A model generated the notes under the pieces. That model was not told where the DNA came from. It was given only the letters and a program-made list of their open reading frames with translations, and made no database searches. This document shows positions 1 to 6,995 of a stretch of DNA of 7,159 nt, piece by piece. The translations under genes and the position numbers were made by a program. This DNA is from Planctomycetota bacterium. GTDB taxonomy: Bacteria > Planctomycetota > MHYJ01 > JACPRB01. The DNA is taken from contig JAHFOZ010000251.1 in NCBI GenBank assembly GCA_023261405.1, positions 1-7,159 of the forward strand. Reading direction: 5' to 3'. The first letter of the stretch is position 1; each line of letters opens with the position of its first letter.

Positions 1-2325
1 GCGGGGTCGGCGAAGGCGGTCCTGGCCGTGGCGGCGGTGCAGGAAGGTCTGGGCCGGCTGCGCGGCGAGCTGGACAGGGTCTTTTCCGGGTACGAGGCCC
101 TGAAGTTCCCCGAACTCGCCGCGGAGTTCGAGCGGGTTCAGGCTCGCCTGGAGGAACTCCCGGATTTCCTCCCGGTGCTAGCGGACCTGGGGGCCCTGCC
201 GCCGCCGCTGGCGGCGATGCTCCGGCGGGCGCCGTTCCCACCGGACCGGGTCGAGGCGGCGATGGTGGAACGCACCGTGCACGAGGTGATCCACGCTGAC
301 CGGTTCCTCGTGGGCTTCGGCGGCCCGCTGCGCGACCGCCACCTGAAGCGACTGGAGTCGCACTACGAGCGCTGGCTCGAGGGGAACGCCGCCTGCGTGG
401 TGGACCGCGTCTGCCGCGCGTTCCGGAAGAAGGTGGCCATCTCCTCGCTCCCCGCTTCGCAGTTGGCGGCCGGTCAGAAGACTTTCAAGCAGGCCTACTC
501 GGCGGGGCGGCGCGACCTGGAGCACGAGTTCGGGAAGACGATGCGGTACAAGTCGATCCGCGAACTCCTCGCGAAGGAGTCGGGAGAGGCGATCCTGGAT
601 CTCAAGCCCGTGTGGCTGATGAGCCCGCTCAGCGTCTCGGACACGCTCCCCATCGACGTCGAGCGGTTCGACGTGGTGATCTTCGACGAGGCGAGCCAGA
701 TCCCCGTGGAGGACGCGATCCCCTCGCTGTTCCGCGGGCCGCAGATCGTGGTGGTGGGGGACGAGATGCAGCTCCCGCCCACGAACTTTTTTTCGGCCAA
801 GCAGGCGGAGGAGGAGGGGCTGGTCATCGAGGAGGGCGAGGAGGCGCGCGAGTACGACCTGGACAGCGACAGCTTTCTCAATCACGCCTGCAAGAACCTT
901 GCGTCCACGATGCTGGGCTGGCACTACCGGAGCCGCTCCGAGGCGCTCATCAGTTTTTCGAACGCCGCCTTCTACCAGGGAGGGCTTCTCACGGTGCCGG
1001 ACCGCCGGTCGTCGGGGGAGGGGGGCGAGGAACTGGGCGCCGACACGCCCCAGGAAGGGGCCGCGAACCTGGACAGGCTCCTGGCACGCAGCCTGAGCTT
1101 CCACTTCATGCGCCAGGGCGTGTATGAGAACCGGCGGAACCCGTCCGAAGCGGCGTACATCGCGGAGACGGTCCGGGAGCTCCTGCGGCGGAAGACGGGG
1201 CTCACGATCGGCGTGATCGCCTTCTCCGAGGCGCAGCAGGAGGAGATCGAGAAGGCCCTGGCGGCGCTCGCCCGGAAGGACGAGGAGTTCTCGGCGCTCC
1301 TCGAGGCGGAGGTCGAGCGTGAAGAGGAGGGGCAGTTCGTGGGGCTGCTCGTGAAGAACCTGGAGAACATCCAGGGCGACGAGCGCGACCTCGTGATTCT
1401 CTCGATCTGCTACGGCCGAGGGCCCGACGGCCGGATGCTCATGACCTTCGGGCCGATCAACCAGTCGGGGGGCGAGAAGCGCCTCAACGTCGCGTTCTCG
1501 CGCGCGAAGCGTCACATGGCGGTGGTGAGCTCGATCAAGGCCCCCGACGTGAAGAACGTCTATAACGGCGGGGCGAATTGCCTGCGGAATTACCTGCAGT
1601 ACGCGGAGTCGGTTTCCCGGGGGGACGGGGCGGGGGCGAAGCGGGTGCTCGCCTCGGCGGGGCCTGAAGGGGAGATGGCCGCGGCGGCGGACCAGGTCGA
1701 GGCGGCGGTCGTGGGCCAGCTGGCGTCGGAGCTGCGCGCGCGGGGGTGGGAGGTGGACGTGGGGGTGGGGCAGTCGAAATTCCGCTGCGACCTGGCGGTG
1801 CGGAAGCGTGGCGAGTCGTTCTATCGCGCGGCGATCGACGTGGACACCCCCGGCTGGTACGAGCAGACCGACGTGCTGGAGCGCGACCTCCTCAAACCCC
1901 GCGTGCTCCGCGCCTTCGACTGGCGTGTCTGCCACGTGCTCGTGAAGGATTGGGTCCAGGATCCGAAGGCGGTCCTCGAGCGCGTCGAGAAGGTCCTGGA
2001 GGGGGCCGAGCCCGAAATGGAGGACCCCTGGGAGGAAGTGGAGTTCCAGGAAGTCGAGCCGGAGAAGCCGAAGCTCGTCGAGACGGCCGTCTTTTCCGTG
2101 GACACCGAGGGGGTCTCGAAGCGCCGCTTCGAGTTCGTGGGCGGAGGCTCCTCCAAGTTCTGGGAGATCACCGTCAATGGTCCACAACTCTCGGTCCGCT
2201 TCGGCCGGATCGGCACCGCGGGGCAGACCCAGGTGAAGAATCTTGCCGACGCCGCAACCGCGGGGAAGGCGGCCGAGAAGCTCGTCCGCGAGAAGGCGGC
2301 CAAGGGCTACAAGGAGAAGAGGTAG
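1..2325 (+). CDS. Large SF1 helicase with Vsr-like nuclease and C-terminal WGR domain (5' partial)
   Basis: The frame is open at base 1 (ten codons before the GTG at 28), so the gene starts upstream; residue numbers count from that GTG. Visible helicase motifs are DEASQ (220-224, motif II), GDEMQLPPT (244-252, motif III), WHYRSRSEALISFSN (298-312, motif IV region), NIQGDERD (447-454) and RLNVAFSRAK (485-494, motifs V/VI). The MSPLSVSDTLP stretch before motif II is typical of the large DUF4011-type AAA_11/AAA_12 helicases. Walker A is not in the window. Residues 560-655 match the Vsr/DUF559-like nuclease (REase_MTES_1575) that ends many of these helicases: GQSKFRCDLAV with D588, then AIDVD (602-606) where ECDG is usual. 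An acidic linker (about 658-685) leads to a WGR domain (690-762) with RRFEFVGGGSSKFWEI and RFGRIGTAGQTQ. WGR domains bind DNA in PARPs and occur in MolR-like proteins. I infer ATP-driven DNA or RNA unwinding coupled to cleavage in the cytoplasm. A defence or repair role is possible but unsupported by the neighbours. Confidence 0.9.
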   Translation, partial: AGSAKAVLAVAAVQEGLGRLRGELDRVFSGYEALKFPELAAEFERVQARLEELPDFLPVLADLGALPPPLAAMLRRAPFPPDRVEAAMVERTVHEVIHADRFLVGFGGPLRDRHLKRLESHYERWLEGNAACVVDRVCRAFRKKVAISSLPASQLAAGQKTFKQAYSAGRRDLEHEFGKTMRYKSIRELLAKESGEAILDLKPVWLMSPLSVSDTLPIDVERFDVVIFDEASQIPVEDAIPSLFRGPQIVVVGDEMQLPPTNFFSAKQAEEEGLVIEEGEEAREYDLDSDSFLNHACKNLASTMLGWHYRSRSEALISFSNAAFYQGGLLTVPDRRSSGEGGEELGADTPQEGAANLDRLLARSLSFHFMRQGVYENRRNPSEAAYIAETVRELLRRKTGLTIGVIAFSEAQQEEIEKALAALARKDEEFSALLEAEVEREEEGQFVGLLVKNLENIQGDERDLVILSICYGRGPDGRMLMTFGPINQSGGEKRLNVAFSRAKRHMAVVSSIKAPDVKNVYNGGANCLRNYLQYAESVSRGDGAGAKRVLASAGPEGEMAAAADQVEAAVVGQLASELRARGWEVDVGVGQSKFRCDLAVRKRGESFYRAAIDVDTPGWYEQTDVLERDLLKPRVLRAFDWRVCHVLVKDWVQDPKAVLERVEKVLEGAEPEMEDPWEEVEFQEVEPEKPKLVETAVFSVDTEGVSKRRFEFVGGGSSKFWEITVNGPQLSVRFGRIGTAGQTQVKNLADAATAGKAAEKLVREKAAKGYKEKR

Positions 2326-2351
2326 GGGGACCCTGTAGCTGAGAGCACGTG

Positions 2352-2395
2352 GCTTGTAGCCCGGTACTGCACGCTTCAAGCTACGGGCTACAAGC
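2352..2395. terminator. Perfect 12-bp inverted repeat between convergent genes, possible bidirectional terminator
   Basis: GCTTGTAGCCCG at 2352-2363 is the exact reverse complement of CGGGCTACAAGC at 2384-2395, with a 20-base loop. The hairpin sits in the 72-base gap between two genes that end facing each other, the usual place for a shared terminator. No clear T-run follows either arm, so it is not a textbook Rho-independent terminator. The loop holds a related palindrome, GCTTCAAGC (2373-2381). It could instead be a REP-like dispersed element. Confidence 0.55.
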
Positions 2396-2397
2396 AG

Positions 2398-3819
2398 CTA
2401 TGAGAGTATTTGCTTCACCACCTGTCCGTGGACATCCGTGAGCCGGAAGTCGCGGCCCAGGAACTGGATGGTCAGGCGCTTGTGGTCGATGCCCAGGAGG
2501 TGGAGCATCGTCGCGTGGAGGTCGTGGACGTGGACCACGTTCTCCACGGCGTTGTAGCCGAACTCGTCGGTGTTGCCCCAGCTCATGCCGCCCTTGATTC
2601 CGCCGCCGGCCATGAAGCACGAGAAGCCCTTGATGTGGTGGTCGCGCCCGTCGCCCTGGGCCATGGGCGTGCGGCCGAACTCGCCGCCCCAGAGGATGAG
2701 GGTGTCGTCGAGCATGCCCCGGCGCTTGAGATCCTTGATCAGCGCGGCCGAGGCCTGGTCCACGATCTTCCCCGTGCCCTTGACGCCGTTCTTCACGCCG
2801 CCGTGGTGGTCCCAGCCGCGGTGGTAGACCTGGATGAAGCGCACGCCCCGCTCCGCCATGCGGCGGGCGAGGAGGCAGTTGGCGGCGAATGACCCGTCCG
2901 CCCCCTTCGTACCGTACAGATCGAGGACCTCCTTCGGCTCGTCGGAGAAGTCCACGAGCTTCGGCACGCTCGACTGCATCTTGAACGCCATCTCGTACTG
3001 CGCGATCCGCGTGGCGATCTCGGGGTCGTCCACCGTCGCGTCGAACTTCTTGTTGAGCGCCAGGACCGCGTCCACGACGTCCCTCTGGCCGGCGGGGTCG
3101 ACGCCCGGGGGGCGGCCCAGGTAGAGCACCGGCTCCCCGCGCGTCTGGAACTGCACGCCCTGGTACTTGCTCGGCAGGAAACCGGCCGACCACTGGCGCG
3201 CCGCGATGGGCTGGTCCTGGCCCCCGCCCGCCGAGACGAGAACCACGAAGCCCGGCAGGTCGCTGCACTCGCTTCCCAGGCCGTACCAGAGCCACGAGCC
3301 CATGCTCGGGCGGCCGGAGATGGAGGTGCCCGAGTTCAGGAACGTGTTGGCCGGGTCGTGGTTGATCTGCTCGGTGACGAGCGAGCGGATGATGCAGATC
3401 TCATCCGCCATGGAGGCGATGTGCGGGAGGGCCTCGGAAACCTCCAGGCCCGACGCGCCGCCCTTCAGGAACTGGAGCTGCGGGCCAAGGCAGGTGAGCT
3501 TGGCGCCCTGCAGCTGGGCGATGGGCTGGTTCTTGGTGACCGACTCAGGCATCGGCTGGCCGTGCAGCTTGCCGAGCGTCGGCTTGGGATCGAGCGTCTC
3601 GAGGTGCGAAGGGCCGCCCGACATCACCAGGTGGATCACCCGCTTGGCGCGCGGCCGGACGTGGAAGGGCCGGACCACGCCCCCGCGCGCATCGTCCTCC
3701 GCACGGAGGACCCCGGGGTCCAGGATCGAGGCGAGCGCCGCCGTGCCCATCCCGGTCGCGGTGCGCGACAGGAAGGTCCGGCGCGAGACCGCCGTGCGCA
3801 TCTTCTCGAAGAAGGTCAT
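2398..3819 (-). CDS. DUF1501 family protein with Tat signal
   Basis: This is a 473-residue protein of the DUF1501 family (distantly alkaline phosphatase/sulfatase-like), whose activity is not established. The N-terminus has a twin-arginine signal, SRRTFLSRTATGMGTAALAS (12-31), so the folded protein should be exported. Family landmarks run in order: PRAKRVIHLVMSGGPSHLET (57-76), NSGTSISGRPSMGSW (162-176), YGLGSECSDLPGFVVL (179-194), YHRGWDHHGG (332-341), LWGGEFGRTPMAQGDGRDHH (376-395) and a C-terminal HDLHATMLHLLGIDH (432-446). The His/Asp-rich segments are plausible metal ligands, by inference from the superfamily. The start is the ATG whose A is also the last base of the upstream stop codon (TGATG). 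The frame stays open for 304 codons further upstream, but that stretch is antisense-like shadow inside the cytochrome gene and lacks family features. The length is normal and it is the second gene of a translationally coupled pair. Confidence 0.93.
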   Translation of the reverse strand: MTFFEKMRTAVSRRTFLSRTATGMGTAALASILDPGVLRAEDDARGGVVRPFHVRPRAKRVIHLVMSGGPSHLETLDPKPTLGKLHGQPMPESVTKNQPIAQLQGAKLTCLGPQLQFLKGGASGLEVSEALPHIASMADEICIIRSLVTEQINHDPANTFLNSGTSISGRPSMGSWLWYGLGSECSDLPGFVVLVSAGGGQDQPIAARQWSAGFLPSKYQGVQFQTRGEPVLYLGRPPGVDPAGQRDVVDAVLALNKKFDATVDDPEIATRIAQYEMAFKMQSSVPKLVDFSDEPKEVLDLYGTKGADGSFAANCLLARRMAERGVRFIQVYHRGWDHHGGVKNGVKGTGKIVDQASAALIKDLKRRGMLDDTLILWGGEFGRTPMAQGDGRDHHIKGFSCFMAGGGIKGGMSWGNTDEFGYNAVENVVHVHDLHATMLHLLGIDHKRLTIQFLGRDFRLTDVHGQVVKQILS

Positions 3820-3828
3820 CAATACCTC
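3817..3828 (-). promoter_or_regulatory. Overlapping stop/start (TGATG) with internal Shine-Dalgarno
   Basis: On the minus strand, GAGGT (3828-3824) lies about five bases before the DUF1501 ATG (3819-3817) and inside the last codons of the cytochrome gene. The stop TGA (3821-3819) shares its A with that ATG. This arrangement fixes the DUF1501 start and indicates translational coupling, so the two proteins should be made in linked amounts. Confidence 0.8.
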
Positions 3829-6800
3829 GTGATCGTCTCGTGCAGGTTCAGGATCGTCCGCGCGGCCGACGTCCACGACGCCAGTTCCGCCGCATCCGCG
3901 TCCTTCGGGGCGGGCGCCGCCAGCAGCTCCCCGGCGGCCTTCGGGTCCGCTTTGTATTTCTCGAAGTGGGCTTTCTGGAGCTGGGCGACCACGCGGACTT
4001 CGTCCGGGGCGGGCTTCCGCGAAAGGGCCTCGCGCCACGCCCAGGCGATCCGCTCCTCGGGGGTCCGGCCGCCCTCCCTCACGATCCGGAGGGCGAAGGC
4101 GCGGGCCGCCTCGATGTACGTGGGGTCGTTCAGCAGCGCCAGGGCCTGCTGCGGGATGTTCGAGCGGGGACGCTCGGGGCAGGCCTCTTCGCGGCTCGGC
4201 GCGTCGAAGGCCATCATGCTCGGGTGGTGGAACGTGCGCTGCCACCAGGTGTAGATCCCGCGACGGTGGCCGTTCTCGCCCGGGTCGCTTTCCCACTCGC
4301 GCTTGGGGAAGTTGAGGTTGAACCAGTACCCCTTCGGCTGGTAGGGCTTCACGCTCTCGCCGCCGATCTTCCGGACGAGGATACCGCCCACGGCGAGCGC
4401 GTTGTCGCGCACCGTCTCCGCGTCGTGGCGGAACCGCGACTGCCGCGCTATCAAACGGTTGAACGGGTCGCGCTCGCGGAGCGCCGGCGTGACGTTCGAG
4501 GTCTGGCGGTACGCCGCGGTCGTGACCAGAAGCCTCACCATCCGCTTGACGTCCCACTTCGAGTCGACGAACTCCATCGCCAGCCAGTCGAGCAGCTCCG
4601 GGTTGACCGGCACCTCGCCCTGGGCGCCCAGGTCCTCGAGGGACTTGGAGATTCCCATCCCGTAGAAAAGTTTCCAGAGCCGGTTCACGAAGACTCGCGA
4701 GGGGAGCGGGTTGCGCCGATCCACCAGCCAATTCGCCAGGTCGAGCCGCGTCGCCCGGCGGGCGCCGATCTCGAGGGCCGGGAGGAAGGCGGGGGGCGCC
4801 GGCGTGACCACCTCGCCCGTGGAGTCCAGCCAGTTCCCGCGCGGCAGGATGCGGACCACGCGCGGATCGCCCGGCATCGAGACGAGGGACTTCCGGGTGT
4901 TCTTGAGGACCTCGGCCTTCGCCGCCTCGGCGGCGGCGATCTCGGTGCGGAGGGGCTTGAGGAGCGGGGAGATCGACCGGTAGTAGGTCGCGAGGTCCTT
5001 CTTCTGCGCGTCCGTGCGCTTTTCGGCGGGCGACTCAAGGGCCGTCTTCACAAGGCCGGGGAGGGGGGCGGCGTCACCCGGGTTGGCCAGCGTCGTGGCC
5101 GAGAGGCGGAACTTTCCGATCGCGTGCTGGCCATGCACCGACTGGTGCTCGAGGATGACCGAGAGGGGCCCCGCGGCGAGCGGCTCCTTGAGCTCGAAGA
5201 CCGCGAAGTGATCCTTCCCCGTCTGGGGCAGGAGCGCCCAGCCGGTCGAGCCTTTGGCGTCGAGCGCGCTGGAGATCGGGAAGGCATCTTGCGAATGGTC
5301 GGCGGTGGCCTTGGCGATCGGGACGTCCTTGCCGCCCGACTTGATGCGGAAGCGCGTGAGGACGATGTTGCCGTTCACCGCACGGCCAGGACCCTGGCCG
5401 GGGAAGGACCCATCGGCCAGGACTTCCAGGCGGATCGCGGTGACGCCCTTCTGGTCTGATTTCGACTCGACCGTGTAGTTGTCCTTGGCCGGGTTGGTGC
5501 CGCTGGCGAGCACGGAGCCGTCGGGTTGGGTGAGGAGCGTGGCGCCGCCCGAGGACTTGATCGAGGCGGGGATGAGCGTCACCCACGCCACCGACTTCAG
5601 CGCGTCCTTTTCCCAGGCCGCCTGGGCGGTCTCGAGGTCGGGCGAGGAGACATCCGCCTTCTTCTTCAGCTCGACGGCCTTCGCGTCCAGGCGGGCCGCC
5701 TCCGCCTCCTGCTCGGCGGTGGGGACGGGGATGCCCTTGTCGCCGTCGCTGATCGAGCCCTCCTTGATGTCGGCGAAGAAGGCGCCCATGCGGTAGAAGT
5801 CGCGGGTGGTGAACGGGTCGAACTTGTGGTCGTGGCACTCGCAGCAGCCCATGGTGGCGCCCATCCAGACGCTGGACACGTTCCGGACGCGGTCGGCCAC
5901 GGACTTGGCCTCGTACTCGCGGCCCTGCGCGCCGCCCTCTTCGGTGGTCTGGTTGAGCTTGTTGTAGCCGCTCGCCACGCGCTGCCAGAGGGTAGCGTTC
6001 GGCAGGAGATCGCCCGCGAGCTGCTCTACGGTGAAGCGGTCGAAAGGGAGGTTGTCGTTGAAGGCCCGGATGATGTAGTCGCGGAAAGCGGCGACATTCC
6101 GCGGGTTGTCGCTGTGGTAGCCGCGGCTGTCGGCGAAGCGGACGAGGTCGAGCCAGTAGAGGGCCATCCGCTCGCCGTAGGCGGGCGAGGCGAGGAGGCG
6201 ATCGGCCGCCTTCTCGAGCGCGTCGGCGGCCTTGTCGTTCACGAAGGCGTCGACCTCGGCGGGGGTCGGGGGCAGGCCGGTGAGATCAAAGGAGAGCCGG
6301 CGGATGAGCGTGACGGGGTCGGCCTCGGGGGAGGGGGTGAGCCCCTCCTTCTCGAGGCGAGCGAGGATGAAGCGGTCCACGTCGTTCCGACCCCAGGGGA
6401 CGTTTTTCACGATCGGCGGCGCCGTCTTGGCCGGGGGGACGAACGCCCAGTGGGCCTTCCACTCGGCGCCCTGCTCGATCCATTTTCGGAGCGTGTCGAT
6501 CTGCGCCGGGGTGAGTTTCTTGCCGCTCTTGGCGGGGGGCATGAGGTCGTCGGGGTCTGCGGCGGTGATGCGTCCCGCAAGGAGGCTCTTTTTCAGGTCG
6601 CCGGGCACGATGGCGTACCCCTTCTCGAGCTTCGCGAAGGCGCCCTCCTTGATGTCGAGGCGGAGGTCGGCCTTTCTCTTGCCGGCGTCCGGGCCGTGGC
6701 AGGCGTAGCAGTTGTTCGAAAGGATGGGCTTGACGTCGCGGATGTAGTCGATGCGCGCGTCGGGATCCGATGCGGCGGCGCCGGTGAGCGGCAACGAGGC

Positions 6801-6830
6801 CAGAAGGATCGCCCCGATGACCTTTCGCAT
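3819..6830 (-). CDS. Secreted PSCyt1/DUF1549/DUF1553 cytochrome-type protein
   Basis: This is a 1003-residue protein with the full architecture of the Planctomycete cytochrome C (PSCyt1)-DUF1549 (PSCyt2)-DUF1553 (PSD1) family. Residues 1-20 form a Sec signal peptide with a likely cut after GAAA. CYACH (41-45) is a c-type haem motif, and LMPPAKSGKKLTPAQ (96-110) has the downstream MPP pattern that can give the axial Met. DUF1549 spans about 148-355 (DVDRFILARLEKEGL, LSFDLTGLPPTP), with a second CxxCH-type site, CCECH (329-333), before DHKFDPF. A Lys/Glu-rich helical stretch (370-415) precedes a beta-rich region (about 420-580) resembling a galactose-binding-like module. DUF1553 covers about 690-940 (LANWLVDRRNPLPSRVFVNR, RHDAETVRDNAL, NIPQQALALLNDP). 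These proteins are almost always next to DUF1501 genes, as here. Periplasmic redox or polymer breakdown has been suggested for the family, but the reaction is unknown. The start is supported by a strong ribosome site and the signal peptide. Confidence 0.94.
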   Translation of the reverse strand: MRKVIGAILLASLPLTGAAASDPDARIDYIRDVKPILSNNCYACHGPDAGKRKADLRLDIKEGAFAKLEKGYAIVPGDLKKSLLAGRITAADPDDLMPPAKSGKKLTPAQIDTLRKWIEQGAEWKAHWAFVPPAKTAPPIVKNVPWGRNDVDRFILARLEKEGLTPSPEADPVTLIRRLSFDLTGLPPTPAEVDAFVNDKAADALEKAADRLLASPAYGERMALYWLDLVRFADSRGYHSDNPRNVAAFRDYIIRAFNDNLPFDRFTVEQLAGDLLPNATLWQRVASGYNKLNQTTEEGGAQGREYEAKSVADRVRNVSSVWMGATMGCCECHDHKFDPFTTRDFYRMGAFFADIKEGSISDGDKGIPVPTAEQEAEAARLDAKAVELKKKADVSSPDLETAQAAWEKDALKSVAWVTLIPASIKSSGGATLLTQPDGSVLASGTNPAKDNYTVESKSDQKGVTAIRLEVLADGSFPGQGPGRAVNGNIVLTRFRIKSGGKDVPIAKATADHSQDAFPISSALDAKGSTGWALLPQTGKDHFAVFELKEPLAAGPLSVILEHQSVHGQHAIGKFRLSATTLANPGDAAPLPGLVKTALESPAEKRTDAQKKDLATYYRSISPLLKPLRTEIAAAEAAKAEVLKNTRKSLVSMPGDPRVVRILPRGNWLDSTGEVVTPAPPAFLPALEIGARRATRLDLANWLVDRRNPLPSRVFVNRLWKLFYGMGISKSLEDLGAQGEVPVNPELLDWLAMEFVDSKWDVKRMVRLLVTTAAYRQTSNVTPALRERDPFNRLIARQSRFRHDAETVRDNALAVGGILVRKIGGESVKPYQPKGYWFNLNFPKREWESDPGENGHRRGIYTWWQRTFHHPSMMAFDAPSREEACPERPRSNIPQQALALLNDPTYIEAARAFALRIVREGGRTPEERIAWAWREALSRKPAPDEVRVVAQLQKAHFEKYKADPKAAGELLAAPAPKDADAAELASWTSAARTILNLHETITRY

Positions 6831-6837
6831 GCGCTCG

Positions 6838-6843
6838 CCTCCT
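6838..6843 (-). promoter_or_regulatory. Strong Shine-Dalgarno AGGAGG for the cytochrome gene
   Basis: The minus strand reads AGGAGG here, followed by a seven-base spacer and the ATG at 6830-6828. This matches the anti-Shine-Dalgarno consensus and decides the start codon, which in turn gives a clean signal peptide. Confidence 0.85.
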
Positions 6844-6877
6844 CACTGCGGAACGGGTTCCCAAGCCGTGGACTTAT

Positions 6878-6906
6878 ATTATAGGGATTCCCCCGCGTTA
6901 CAGATT
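6878..6906 (-). promoter_or_regulatory. Probable sigma70-type promoter of the cytochrome-DUF1501 operon
   Basis: On the minus strand a perfect TATAAT (6883-6878) lies in the most AT-rich patch of an otherwise GC-rich gap. At a 17-base spacing the -35 position reads AATCTG (6906-6901), a weak match to TTGACA. Transcription would start near 6871, giving a leader of about 40 bases that includes the AGGAGG site. The weak -35 suggests an activator or another sigma class could be involved, but no operator is evident. Confidence 0.6.
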
Positions 6907-6940
6907 CCGGTAAGTGGTCTTCGTGCCGGGCCGCACGCGC

Positions 6941-6967
6941 TCGGGCCCCGCTGTGCCCCCGGGCCGA
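6941..6967 (-). terminator. GC-rich hairpin downstream of the aldolase gene, possible terminator
   Basis: On the minus strand TCGGCCC can pair with GGGCCCGA across a loop of about 13 bases, with one bulged base, roughly 30 bases after the aldolase stop. No T-run follows. In such GC-rich sequence a stem of this size can arise by chance, so this is a tentative call. Its position before the TATAAT box fits separation of the aldolase unit from the operon. Confidence 0.3.
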
Positions 6968-6995
6968 CGGGGAACGAACGCGAGGGGCGTGGTGA

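Noticed and set aside
1..2325. A complete defence island
   Set aside because: Only one helicase-nuclease gene is present, with no partner methylase, sensor or other effector in view. The neighbours are an exported cytochrome operon and a glycolytic gene. Upstream sequence would be needed to judge.
178..2379. 733-codon open frame on the minus strand opposite the helicase gene
   Set aside because: It is an antisense shadow produced by high G/C at third positions. Its translation is low-complexity Arg/Leu/His/Pro-rich with no recognisable domain, while the plus strand shows ordered helicase motifs.
2381..3295. 304-codon minus-strand frame overlapping the DUF1501 gene in another phase
   Set aside because: Its Arg/Pro/Gly-rich composition is that of a frame-shifted shadow; all DUF1501 landmarks are in the other frame without interruption, so there is no frameshift.
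3820..4731. Upstream extension of the DUF1501 reading frame (304 extra codons)
   Set aside because: The extension lies in another frame of the cytochrome gene, has Arg/Pro/Gly-rich shadow composition, and would bury the Tat signal. The ATG at 3819 has its own ribosome site and gives the normal family length.
5526..6884. 452-codon plus-strand open frame opposite the cytochrome gene, and similar 539-codon frame at 3840-5459
   Set aside because: Both are Gly/Val/Arg/Glu-rich shadows of a well-recognised minus-strand gene and contain no family motifs.
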